Source: [Clostridium] symbiosum (GTDB taxonomy: Bacteria > Bacillota > Clostridia > Lachnospirales > Lachnospiraceae). From it: a stretch of 64,000 nt of DNA. Both the position numbers and the translations under genes were made by a program. Below are positions 35,197 through 42,721 of this stretch, piece after piece. Below the pieces are notes generated by a model that searched no databases, had not been told where the DNA came from, and saw only the letters and a program-made list of their open reading frames with translations. The stretch covers positions 3,342,001 through 3,406,000 of the forward strand of contig CP143946.1 in the NCBI GenBank assembly GCA_036419695.1. Direction: 5' to 3'. Position 1 is the first letter of the stretch, and each line of letters opens with the position of its first letter.

Positions 35197-37023
35197 TTAT
35201 CCTAAATACTCCTCCACAAATCGTGATACTTCGACTTTTTTATGGTATCTCTCTTTTACCGCGTACACATGCAGGCGCTCTTTGGCCCTGGTCATGGCGA
35301 CATAGAAGAGGCGTCTCTCCTCCTCGATATCCTCGTCTAACGCCGCTTTGCTGTGGGGTGTTACCCCCTCGTTGGCGTCGAGAATATAGACGATTTTGAA
35401 TTCCAGCCCTTTTGAGCCGTGCATCGTGGCCAGGGTGACTGCATCTTCTTCTGATGCTTTCCCGGCCGATGCCTGGCGTTTCAGTTCTTCCCCATAGTCC
35501 TCGATATGGCGGAACCATTCCTCATACGTCTTGTATCCGGCGGCGCTCTCTTTGAGCTGATCCGCTGTCTCCAGAAGTTCCTCCGGCTTCATTCTGCGGA
35601 AACCGGCATACTCCTCCAGAAAGCCGTCGTATCCGATTCCCTGGCGTATGTAATTTACCGCTGCCAGAGGTGACATGCGGCTTACTGCTTTGAGATCGTA
35701 TTCCAGATTCTCGATCCGGTCCACCATCCAGTCTTTTTCACTGTACCAGCTTTTCAGCTCTCCAAAATCCACCGTCTGGTTACGCAGGCTGTCGCGGCTG
35801 ATATACCGGTTGGGGCGGTTGATTATCTGAAGGAAATCGGATCTTTCCCGGCTTCCCAGGGCAATTTTGATATAAGTCAGTATATTTCTTGATATCCAGT
35901 GCTCATAGAGATTGGGCACGGTGTCTTTTGCCCTGAAGGGAAGATTGTATTCCATCAGTTTTTCCATCAGGAGCCTGGGGCCTGAGTTGGTTCTGTAGAG
36001 AACTGCGATATCACTGTATTGATACCCGGCAGCCAGGTATTGCTTTATCTCCCCGGCAATCCGGTTGTTTTCCTCAAAGCTGTCCTGCCAGACCCTGGTA
36101 ATAATATTTTTTCCCCTTGCGCCTGCGGTCTTTATGTTCTTTTTGAAACGTTTTTCATTATTCTCAATCAGGCGCAGGGAGGGACCTGCAATCTCTGCCG
36201 TGCATCTGTAGTTCACATCCAGGAGAATACGCTTCGCATCTTTATAATCTTTCTCAAATCCCAGCATAATCTCCGGTCTGGCGCCGCGGAAACGGTAGAT
36301 GGACTGATCGTCGTCACCGACGATGAACAGGTTGTTTTCCGGTTTTGCGATGAGACGGATGATTTCATACTGCAGTCGGTTAATATCCTGAAACTCGTCA
36401 ATCAGGATGTAGCGGTACCGCTTCTGCCATGCCGCCAGAATATCTTTCCTTTCCCGGAACAACTGCCAGCACATGACCATCATATCATCAAAATCAATGA
36501 GTCCTGACCGTCTCATCTGTTCCTCATACCCGCTGAAAATCCTCCGGAAGGTTTCATCCGGACAGTTTTTGGAGTAATAATGCCTCAAATCGATCATTTC
36601 TCCCTTTACGGAGCTGATCTCACTTAAAACAGAGGTGACAAATTCATTCTCATCCTCCAGTTCCAGCTCTTCTTTCCCTGCCAGTTCCCTGATGAACTGC
36701 ATCTGCTGTTCCGTCCGCACAATGTTCTGCGCCGTATAACGGTAAGCCAGCTTCAATATCTGAAAAAAGATTGAATGGAATGTGCCGAAGGAAACTCCCC
36801 GCGCCGCTCCGGTCAGGCGCACATAGCGCTCCTTCATCTCCTCCGCGGCGGCCCTGGTAAATGTAATAACGAGAATATCCGACGGGTTGATTCTGCAGTC
36901 CTCCGTCAGATATTTGATCCTGTGTGTAATTACCGTGGTCTTTCCGGAACCTGGCCCCGCCAGTACCATCATCGGCCCGTCCCTGTGGCGTATCGCCTGT
37001 TCCTGTGTCCTGCCAAATTCCAT
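35197..37023 (-). CDS. UvrD/PcrA-like DNA helicase (short form)
   Basis: 608 residues, superfamily 1A 3'-5' helicase. Motif I LAGPGSGKTTVITHRI (about 21-36), Ia TFTRAAAEEM, II LIDEFQDIN, III VGDDDQSIYRFRGA, IV VNYRCTAEI, V ATMHGSKGLEFKIVYI and VI FYVAMTRAKERLHVY are intact. It lacks the C-terminal extension of PcrA/UvrD (about 720-740 residues), so it may be a shorter paralogue with a specialised role rather than the housekeeping PcrA. The 5' region contains tandem 35-bp repeats. Confidence 0.9.
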   Translation of the reverse strand: MEFGRTQEQAIRHRDGPMMVLAGPGSGKTTVITHRIKYLTEDCRINPSDILVITFTRAAAEEMKERYVRLTGAARGVSFGTFHSIFFQILKLAYRYTAQNIVRTEQQMQFIRELAGKEELELEDENEFVTSVLSEISSVKGEMIDLRHYYSKNCPDETFRRIFSGYEEQMRRSGLIDFDDMMVMCWQLFRERKDILAAWQKRYRYILIDEFQDINRLQYEIIRLIAKPENNLFIVGDDDQSIYRFRGARPEIMLGFEKDYKDAKRILLDVNYRCTAEIAGPSLRLIENNEKRFKKNIKTAGARGKNIITRVWQDSFEENNRIAGEIKQYLAAGYQYSDIAVLYRTNSGPRLLMEKLMEYNLPFRAKDTVPNLYEHWISRNILTYIKIALGSRERSDFLQIINRPNRYISRDSLRNQTVDFGELKSWYSEKDWMVDRIENLEYDLKAVSRMSPLAAVNYIRQGIGYDGFLEEYAGFRRMKPEELLETADQLKESAAGYKTYEEWFRHIEDYGEELKRQASAGKASEEDAVTLATMHGSKGLEFKIVYILDANEGVTPHSKAALDEDIEEERRLFYVAMTRAKERLHVYAVKERYHKKVEVSRFVEEYLG

Positions 37024-37047
37024 TTACTGTTATCCTATCCTGTTTCT

Positions 37048-37170
37048 TTATCTGGTTCTTTATTTGATTTTTCTGATTCTTCATCCAGTTCTTTATCTGC
37101 TTTTAATCTGGTTCTTCATCCAGTTCTTTATCTTATTTTAATCTGGTTCTTCATCCGGTTCTTTGTCAGT
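37048..37170 (-). repeat. Tandem ~35-bp repeats upstream of the helicase gene
   Basis: Three to four imperfect copies of a unit like ATCTGGTTCTTCATCCAGTT + CTTTATCTTATTTTA (plus strand), best at 37106-37140 and 37141-37170, degenerate at 37048-37105. On the minus strand each unit offers an ATGAAGAA start and short Lys/Asn-rich frames. The helicase ATG at 37023 lies 25 bases after the last unit, so the repeats are in its leader. Confidence 0.7.
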
Positions 37171-37193
37171 CCTTCACCCATGCCTTATAGTTC

Positions 37194-37227
37194 AAAAGGA
37201 GTGCTCAAACTCCCCAGCACTCCTTTT
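37194..37227 (-). terminator. Terminator of gltX
   Basis: AAAAGGAGTGCT / AGCACTCCTTTT arms around a 10-base loop; T-rich in both directions, placed 85 bp after the gltX stop codon. Confidence 0.7.
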
Positions 37228-37312
37228 GCGGCTAACTATTAATCACGGCAGCCTGAGCGCAGAGCACACAGGTTACCATTTATGGCGGTGAAAAATTCAT
37301 ATCATGTTTTCA

Positions 37313-38764
37313 TCACTTTGATAAGAGTTCAATTCCTTTTCTGATTCTCTTAAGGGATTCTTCTTTGCCCAGTACTTCCATAATCTCTGTGGCTCCGGCA
37401 GGTGTCATCTGCTTGCCGGAAACGGCCGTACGGATGGGCCACATCACGAATCCGGTCTTAACTCCCTTTTCCGCCACATAAGCGGAAAGAACTGCAAAGA
37501 GGCCGTCGTTACTATAGTCTTCCTGTGCCTCCAGGACAGGGAGAAGCTCCTTCAATACTTCGAGGGAAGTTTCTTTCGTTGTCTTCATCTTCTTGTGGAT
37601 ATACATCTCGGTGTCGTATTCCGGAAGCTCTTCAAAGAAATCAATATGGCCTTCAATCTCCGGGAGAACTTCAACTCTTGTCTTAACCATGGAGGCAATC
37701 TTTCTGAGATCCAGATCTTTGCTGATTACCTTCTTAATATAAGGCTCCGCTAAGCCGTAGAAACGGTCAAAGTCCATTGCCTTGATATATTCGCCGTTCA
37801 TCCATTTTAATTTGACCATGTCAAATACGGCCGGAGATTTGCTGATATTTTTATAATTGAATTCCTTTACCAGCTCGTCCAGGGAGAAAATCTCCTGGTT
37901 GCTCTCAGGGGACCAGCCTAAAAGAGCCACAAAGTTGACAACAGCCTCTGAAATAAATCCCTGATCAATCAGATCCTGATAGGAAGAATGGCCGCTTCGC
38001 TTACTCAGCTTCTTGTGCTCCTCATTGGTGATGGTTGGACAGTGCACGTATACCGGGACCTCCCAGCCGAATGCCTCATAGAGACGGTTGTATTTCGGGG
38101 AAGAGGACAAGTACTCATTGCCACGGACAACGTGGGTAATCTCCTGAAGGTGGTCGTCGACAACGTTGGCAAAGTTGTAGGTCGGATATCCGTCGGATTT
38201 AATGAGAACCATATCATCCAGCTCCGAATTGTCTACCGTGATATCTCCGTAGATCTCATCGTGGAAAGTTGTCTTTCCCTCTCTGGGGTTGTTCTGGCGG
38301 ATTACGTAAGGTTTGCCGGCCTTTAAATTTGCCTCTATCTCCTCTTTTGACAAATGGAGGCAATGCTTGTCATAGTTCATAATCTCTTCGCCGTTTACAG
38401 TCCTTTTAAGGCTGTTCAGACGTTCCTGGTCACAGAAGCAGTAATATGCCTCTCCCTTGTCCAGAAGCACCTTCGCATAGTCCATATAAATTCCGGCTTT
38501 CTGGCGTTCGCTCTGCACATAGGGACCATACTCTCCTCCGAGATCGGGACCTTCGTCGTGCTGCAGGCCCGTATCCTTCAGGGTGTTGTAGATAATCTCT
38601 GTCGCACCCTCAACAAAACGTTCCTGGTCTGTATCCTCAATACGGAGAAGATAATCTCCATCCTCATGTTTTGCAATTAAATAAGCATATAATGCTGTTC
38701 TCAAATTTCCGACGTGCATCTTGCCGGTCGGGCTCGGGGCATATCTTGTTCTGATCTTCGTCAT
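37313..38764 (-). CDS. gltX: Glutamate-tRNA ligase
   Basis: 483 residues, class I aminoacyl-tRNA synthetase charging tRNA-Glu (and in many firmicutes tRNA-Gln). The HIGH-type motif is SPTGKMHVGN (11-20) and the KMSKS-type motif KLSKR (252-256). RIEDTDQERFVEGA and the C-terminal anticodon-binding region, including MWPIRTAVSGKQMTPAGATE, are family-typical. Single gene with its own promoter 30 bp upstream and a terminator downstream. Confidence 0.97.
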   Translation of the reverse strand: MTKIRTRYAPSPTGKMHVGNLRTALYAYLIAKHEDGDYLLRIEDTDQERFVEGATEIIYNTLKDTGLQHDEGPDLGGEYGPYVQSERQKAGIYMDYAKVLLDKGEAYYCFCDQERLNSLKRTVNGEEIMNYDKHCLHLSKEEIEANLKAGKPYVIRQNNPREGKTTFHDEIYGDITVDNSELDDMVLIKSDGYPTYNFANVVDDHLQEITHVVRGNEYLSSSPKYNRLYEAFGWEVPVYVHCPTITNEEHKKLSKRSGHSSYQDLIDQGFISEAVVNFVALLGWSPESNQEIFSLDELVKEFNYKNISKSPAVFDMVKLKWMNGEYIKAMDFDRFYGLAEPYIKKVISKDLDLRKIASMVKTRVEVLPEIEGHIDFFEELPEYDTEMYIHKKMKTTKETSLEVLKELLPVLEAQEDYSNDGLFAVLSAYVAEKGVKTGFVMWPIRTAVSGKQMTPAGATEIMEVLGKEESLKRIRKGIELLSK

Positions 38765-38795
38765 AGTTTCACACTCCTAATCTTTGATAGAGTCC

Positions 38796-38824
38796 ATTAT
38801 ATAACGAAGAGGGAAAATTTACAA
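38796..38824 (-). promoter_or_regulatory. Promoter of gltX
   Basis: TTGTAA and TATAAT with 17-bp spacing on the minus strand, about 30 bp before the gltX ATG. The region 38825-38970 is G-rich and shows no gene; 38826-38880 faintly resembles an E-family outer end. Confidence 0.7.
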
Positions 38825-38970
38825 GCAGGGGATTTTATTGAAAAATAAGGGGAAGGGCGGAACGGGGTGGACGGGATGGGGGGCTCTGGTGCCGCTCCCC
38901 TATTCGTTCTGTCTCTACGCTTCTCCTGCTTTGATGTATTTCCTCTTCCTCATCTTTTTTAAGTGATCAT

Positions 38971-39028
38971 AAAAGGATAAACCGCTCTTCTGAAGAATGT
39001 TTCTCCATTAAGCTGGTTTATCCTTTTT
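38971..39028. terminator. Terminator of mgtE
   Basis: AAAAGGATAAACC / GGTTTATCCTTTTT arms (38971-38983 with 39015-39028) with T-runs on both sides, 42 bp after the mgtE stop. Confidence 0.75.
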
Positions 39029-39069
39029 CGATACCAGATAAAATTGAAATCTGGTTTCTTTTTTATATT

Positions 39070-40443
39070 TTACAGCATCCCCAGCAGGCGGCTGGCCAGC
39101 TGGAAATAAATCATAAGGCTGCAGGCATCCACTATCGTGGTGATCATCGGGGCGGCCATGATGGCCGGATCCAGGTGGATTACTTTTGCCAGGATCGGCA
39201 GGGTACAGCCGATGGTTTTTGCAATGATTACGGTAAAGAAAATGCTCAGTACAACGGTCAGGCAGATCAGCGTCTTTCCGGGATACTGTATCATCAGTCT
39301 GACGAAGTTGACAAGCGCCAGGCTGACGCCGCAGAGCATTCCCACTCGGAGCTCTTTCCATACTACATGAAGAATATCGGCAGGTTCCACCTCACCGACC
39401 GCCATACCACGGATGATCATCGTGCTTGCCTGGCTTCCGGAATTTCCGCCCGTATCCATCAGCATGGGAACAAAGGTTACCAGCAGCGGAATTGCGGCAA
39501 AGGCATTCTCGTATTTTAACAGGATTCCTCCCGTGACCATGCTGCTGACCATCAGGATCATCAGCCAGGGGATACGGTTCTTTGCAAGCTGGAATACGCT
39601 GGTTTTCAGATACGGCTTCTCACTGGGGAGCATGGCGGCCATCTTCTCGAAGTCCTCCGTCTCCGTTGCCTCCTGTTCCATGACATCCATGACATCATCG
39701 ACCGTGATAATACCCACCAGGCGGTTTTCCTTGTCCACAACGGGAAGGCTCAGAAGTCCGTACTCGTTGAACGTGTCCACCACTTCCTCCCGGTCCTCCG
39801 TCGTATATGCCTTCATGACATGGACGTCCATGATATCTCCCAGAACCGTGTCATACGGGTTCATCAGGAGATCCTTGACCGTTACGACGCCCTCAAGCTG
39901 TCTCTTTTCATCCATAACGTAGCAGGTATAAATCGTTTCCTTGTCCACACCGTACTTTCGAATATAGGCAAACGCCTCTTCTACGGTCATCTGCTTTTTC
40001 AGGCCCACATACTCGGCCGTCATAACGCTTCCGGCGCTGTTCTCCGGATAATTTAAAAACTGGTTGATGAGCTTCCTTGTATCGGGGCTTGAATTCTGCA
40101 GAACTCGTTTGACAATACTGGCGGGAAGTTCCTCCACCATGTCTACCGCATCGTCCACATAGAGGTCATCAATGATGCCCCTCAGCTCATAATCGGTAAT
40201 ACTTGTAATAATATGCTGCTGCTTGTCGACCGGCAGGCAGGCAAAAACCTCCGTTGCCAGTTCCTTCGACAGCATTCGGAAGACAACCACCGTCTTCTCC
40301 GAATCGAGTTCCTCAATAAAGGAGGCGATATCCACCTCATTCATCTCCACAAGCTGCGCTTTTAAATCTCTGTACTTTTTATCGGCAGCCAGCTTCAGGA
40401 GCTCTTCAATTTTTTCTTCAATTTTGATCTCTTCATCTAACAT
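39070..40443 (-). CDS. mgtE: Magnesium transporter MgtE
   Basis: 457 residues from the ATG at 40443, preceded by GGAAGGGG. Layout is that of MgtE: an N-terminal superhelical domain (about 1-130), two CBS domains (about 131-255, with VVTVKDLLMNPYDTVLGDIM and SLPVVDKENRLVGIITVDDV), and five C-terminal membrane helices (from about 280) including PMLMDTGGNSGSQAST, the conserved pore segment. Homodimeric Mg2+ channel gated by cytosolic Mg2+ through the N and CBS domains. The long leader contains a possible Mg-sensing leader peptide. Confidence 0.96.
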   Translation of the reverse strand: MLDEEIKIEEKIEELLKLAADKKYRDLKAQLVEMNEVDIASFIEELDSEKTVVVFRMLSKELATEVFACLPVDKQQHIITSITDYELRGIIDDLYVDDAVDMVEELPASIVKRVLQNSSPDTRKLINQFLNYPENSAGSVMTAEYVGLKKQMTVEEAFAYIRKYGVDKETIYTCYVMDEKRQLEGVVTVKDLLMNPYDTVLGDIMDVHVMKAYTTEDREEVVDTFNEYGLLSLPVVDKENRLVGIITVDDVMDVMEQEATETEDFEKMAAMLPSEKPYLKTSVFQLAKNRIPWLMILMVSSMVTGGILLKYENAFAAIPLLVTFVPMLMDTGGNSGSQASTMIIRGMAVGEVEPADILHVVWKELRVGMLCGVSLALVNFVRLMIQYPGKTLICLTVVLSIFFTVIIAKTIGCTLPILAKVIHLDPAIMAAPMITTIVDACSLMIYFQLASRLLGML

Positions 40444-40464
40444 GATCTTCCCCTTCCAAAATTT

Positions 40465-40491
40465 GTAACTGTTCAGTGCCTTCACAGTTAC
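40465..40491. repeat. Small hairpin repeat before the mgtE ribosome site
   Basis: GTAACTG / CAGTTAC arms around TTCAGTGCCTTCA. Similar wording occurs at 49146-49170 and, as a half copy GTAACTGTAAAGGCACTG, at 46700-46717. It sits 20 bases before the mgtE ATG and could affect its translation. Confidence 0.4.
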
Positions 40492-40532
40492 TGAATTTAA
40501 TCTTTACTCATTTTGGAAACAGAAAAAACAAC

Positions 40533-40631
40533 CTAAGAACGGCAGTGCCCACAACGAAAAAACGAAGTACGCGCTGCCTTCGGTTCAGGGTGGCTGCCAT
40601 CTGGTTCCGTCTTATGACTTCGGCCTTCCAT
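40533..40631 (-). CDS. Small leader ORF (32 residues) upstream of mgtE
   Basis: Reads MEGRSHKTEPDGSHPEPKAA and ends in CGHCRS. It has an excellent ribosome site (AAAGGAGTG, 6 bases before the ATG) and lies in the transcript made from the promoter at 40688-40716. The E-P-D and P-E-P clusters resemble the Pro/acidic-rich MgtL leader peptide of the Salmonella mgtA gene, which senses low Mg2+ through ribosome stalling or destabilisation. Over its end the RNA can form GGCAGCGC / GCACTGCC, followed 14 bases later by TTTTTT, or alternatively pair an earlier GGCAGCCAC with GTGGGCACTGCC. Function is inferred. Confidence 0.5.
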   Translation of the reverse strand: MEGRSHKTEPDGSHPEPKAARTSFFRCGHCRS

Positions 40632-40687
40632 TATGTTCACTCCTTTCATTTTTAACGAAATTTTTACACTTGCCAATGTCCTTTCTC

Positions 40688-40716
40688 ATTATATAGATTC
40701 ATCGGAAAAATAGCAA
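40688..40716 (-). promoter_or_regulatory. Promoter of the mgtE transcript
   Basis: TTGCTA and a perfect TATAAT at 17-bp spacing on the minus strand, giving a leader of about 240 bases. Confidence 0.75.
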
Positions 40717-40754
40717 CGTTTTTTCGCGAAAAATCTTTGTAAAATGAGGATTTG

Positions 40755-41062
40755 GTTGAGGAATGAGAACGCCGCCGGGACGGTCGGGGGGCGGGATGGT
40801 GAGGGGGAATTATGAGTCTTCAGTCCCGGGCTGTAGGTTGTCGCGGGTGGGGAATACGGGCAGAAAAAGTTCCTCCGGGAAACGCTTGCGCTCTTTGGAG
40901 TACATAACGGACACTAACCTCGAAAATACCTCGGTAAGTGCCGATGAACTCCCAGGTTCCCTGCGGAATCTTTTTCTCCCGGATTCCCCACGGGAAGGTT
41001 ATGGCCCGGGACTGAAGACGCCGAGGTTTTCGCCATCCCGAATCCCGGCCTGCGGCCGCTGA
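40755..41062 (+). repeat. E-family fold-back element, full copy E2
   Basis: Outer arms GCGGGATGG / CCATCCCG, then a perfect 16-bp arm pair GTCTTCAGTCCCGGGC (40816-40831) / GCCCGGGACTGAAGAC (41004-41019). The core has CGCTTGCGCTCTTTGGAGT and stem CACTAACC (40912-40919) / GGTAAGTG (40933-40940) with the A.A mismatch and 13-base loop. Lies just upstream of the mgtE promoter. Confidence 0.7.
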
Positions 41063-41342
41063 ATTGTTCTTATTCCTTCAAAGGGGGGGGAGGTACTGTC
41101 GCTGCCACTACGTTTCCTCAAATTACAGGAGAATGCATCCGGTATATGGTATTCAATTGATGAGTCTGAGCTTTAGCGCCTGATCTATCCTTGAATAACC
41201 ATTGTATTTTTTGATTCATCATTAAATATAGCATTGTATTTTTCTATGAATTCAGCCCGAAATTCATTCATAAGCTAAAAGATTCACGACTCCATAGTGG
41301 CCGCGACAAGACCTCCCTCCGCACTTGACGAAAGAGACAATC
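41063..41342. other. Spacer between two opposed E-family elements
   Basis: No supported gene. A minus-strand frame at 41271-41185 reads MNEFRAEFIEKYNAIFNDES... and looks somewhat coding-like but has no ribosome site and stops after 28 codons; it may be a decayed fragment of something. A run of eight G at about 41085 marks the edge of E2. Confidence 0.4.
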
Positions 41343-41636
41343 AGCCCCTGAAGCCGGCGGACGGGGCAACACCTTCCCTGAGTCTTCAGTCCCGTCGACA
41401 ACCTGCCCGGGGAAGGAAGGAGAAAAGATTCCGAAGGGGACATTGGAGCCCGCCGGTGCTTAGACGGCGTTCTTTGACGTCTTAGCATCCGCTGTGCGCT
41501 CCACAAGCGGGAGCGGGTCCCCGTAGGAATTTTTTCTCCTGGATTCCCCCTCACCACATCCTACAAACCGGGACTGAAGACTCATACACCCCTCCCACTC
41601 CCCCGTCCGCCATCTTACAGAGGCGTCCTCGCATCT
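41343..41636 (-). repeat. E-family fold-back element, full copy E3
   Basis: Outer arms GGCGGACGGGG (41355) / CCCCGTCCGCC, then a perfect 15-bp pair GAGTCTTCAGTCCCG (41380-41394) / CGGGACTGAAGACTC (41569-41583). On the minus strand the core reads CCTACGGGGACCCGCTCCCG, TGGAGCGCACAGCGG, then stem GCTAAGAC (41486-41479) / GTCTAAGC (41465-41458) with the A.A mismatch and a 13-base loop. It ends 12 bases after the ABC permease stop codon. Confidence 0.7.
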
Positions 41637-41647
41637 CAACTAAATCC

Positions 41648-42721
41648 TCACATAATAAGATAATAGTACGGCAGGAAAAACCGCCTCAACACCCCTAATA
41701 CCGGTACAAAAACCGACAAATCCGCAAACACCGGGCACACAATCAGGCTGCCCAGGATAAAGAACGGAATCAGCCCGGCTATGATCAGCGGACTTTTCAC
41801 GATGACCAGCAGCAGATAGGAAAAGAACAGCACCAATATTCCGTACAGGAAAAGCGATACCAACTCCCGCCCTGCCGTGCGCAGGCTGCCCGAAAGAGCC
41901 AGACAGGCATAGGCGGAAAGGCATGACAGAAAAACCGGGGCCGCGAGCTGTACTAGCATGCAGCCTCTTTTTCTGCCTGCCGTCATGGAGGAATACAGTC
42001 CCCTCGTCTCGTCCTCACCGGCCGTTACGGCTGCGGCAAGGCCCATGACAAAGATAAAAACGGCGCAGATGCCTCTTACGGGAAAAACGGCCGTTACCGC
42101 ATTTTCCCTGATCGCTCCCTCTCCCGCCGTCCTGTATTCGAATGCAAATGTGCTTCCGTTTTCCAGGTACTGATCGTAAAGAGGCTCCAGTTCCTTCCAC
42201 ACAAGCTCCGGTTCCATGTTCTTCCGGCCTTCCGCCCTGGCTGTTTCAAATGCAGTGCCCGTGTGGGCGTACTCTTCCAGAAGCTCTCTTCCGAAAATAT
42301 CAAACAGCCCGGCAAACACCACCTCCGAGGAAAGCTTGTCGGCCACGGTGGAGGGCGATACATAGAGCCTTACCGAACGCTTATATTTGCCGTCCCTTAA
42401 AAGCTCCCTGAAGCCGGCGGGAAATGAATAGCCGCACTCCGCTTTCTTGGACGCCACATCGTCCTGCAGTTCTTTCAGTGTTTCACACTGGTAAAATTCA
42501 AAAGAATGATCTCCTTTAGTCAGTGTCTCCGCTATCTCCTGATTCCATTCGTCCCCGTCCGTGAAAAGTGCAATTGCGATTTTTCCCGGGCTCTTTTCCT
42601 CCGCCCGGTGGAACATCCACATTCCGGCCGGGAGGATCAGAAGCAGAAGCAGGAAAAATATTTTTTTAAGCTGCCTTTTGCAGGATAGAAGGAACCATAA
42701 AAAAAGTTTATTCATAATCAT
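41648..42721 (-). CDS. ABC transporter permease (ABC-2 type), second permease
   Basis: 357 residues: one N-terminal helix (about 17-35), a ~180-residue extracytoplasmic domain, then about five helices from residue 218 on (AVFIFVMGLAAAVTAGEDET starts the membrane half). This is the ABC-2 exporter layout. It overlaps the upstream permease gene by 14 bp, so the two are coupled and probably form a heterodimer driven by the ATPase encoded at 45990-46661. Substrate unknown; lipid, peptide or drug export are all possible. Confidence 0.75.
   Translation of the reverse strand: MIMNKLFLWFLLSCKRQLKKIFFLLLLLILPAGMWMFHRAEEKSPGKIAIALFTDGDEWNQEIAETLTKGDHSFEFYQCETLKELQDDVASKKAECGYSFPAGFRELLRDGKYKRSVRLYVSPSTVADKLSSEVVFAGLFDIFGRELLEEYAHTGTAFETARAEGRKNMEPELVWKELEPLYDQYLENGSTFAFEYRTAGEGAIRENAVTAVFPVRGICAVFIFVMGLAAAVTAGEDETRGLYSSMTAGRKRGCMLVQLAAPVFLSCLSAYACLALSGSLRTAGRELVSLFLYGILVLFFSYLLLVIVKSPLIIAGLIPFFILGSLIVCPVFADLSVFVPVLGVLRRFFLPYYYLIM

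Noticed and set aside
37048..37170. CRISPR array
   Set aside because: The repeated unit is contiguous with no unique spacers and there are no cas genes.
40444..40680. M-box (Mg2+) riboswitch in the mgtE leader
   Set aside because: The conserved M-box sequence blocks are not visible, and the leader instead holds a small frame and simple stems; a covariance search would settle it.
41185..41271. 28-codon minus-strand frame between E2 and E3
   Set aside because: Looks coding-like in part but no ribosome site, very short, and no partner sequence; not enough to call a gene.
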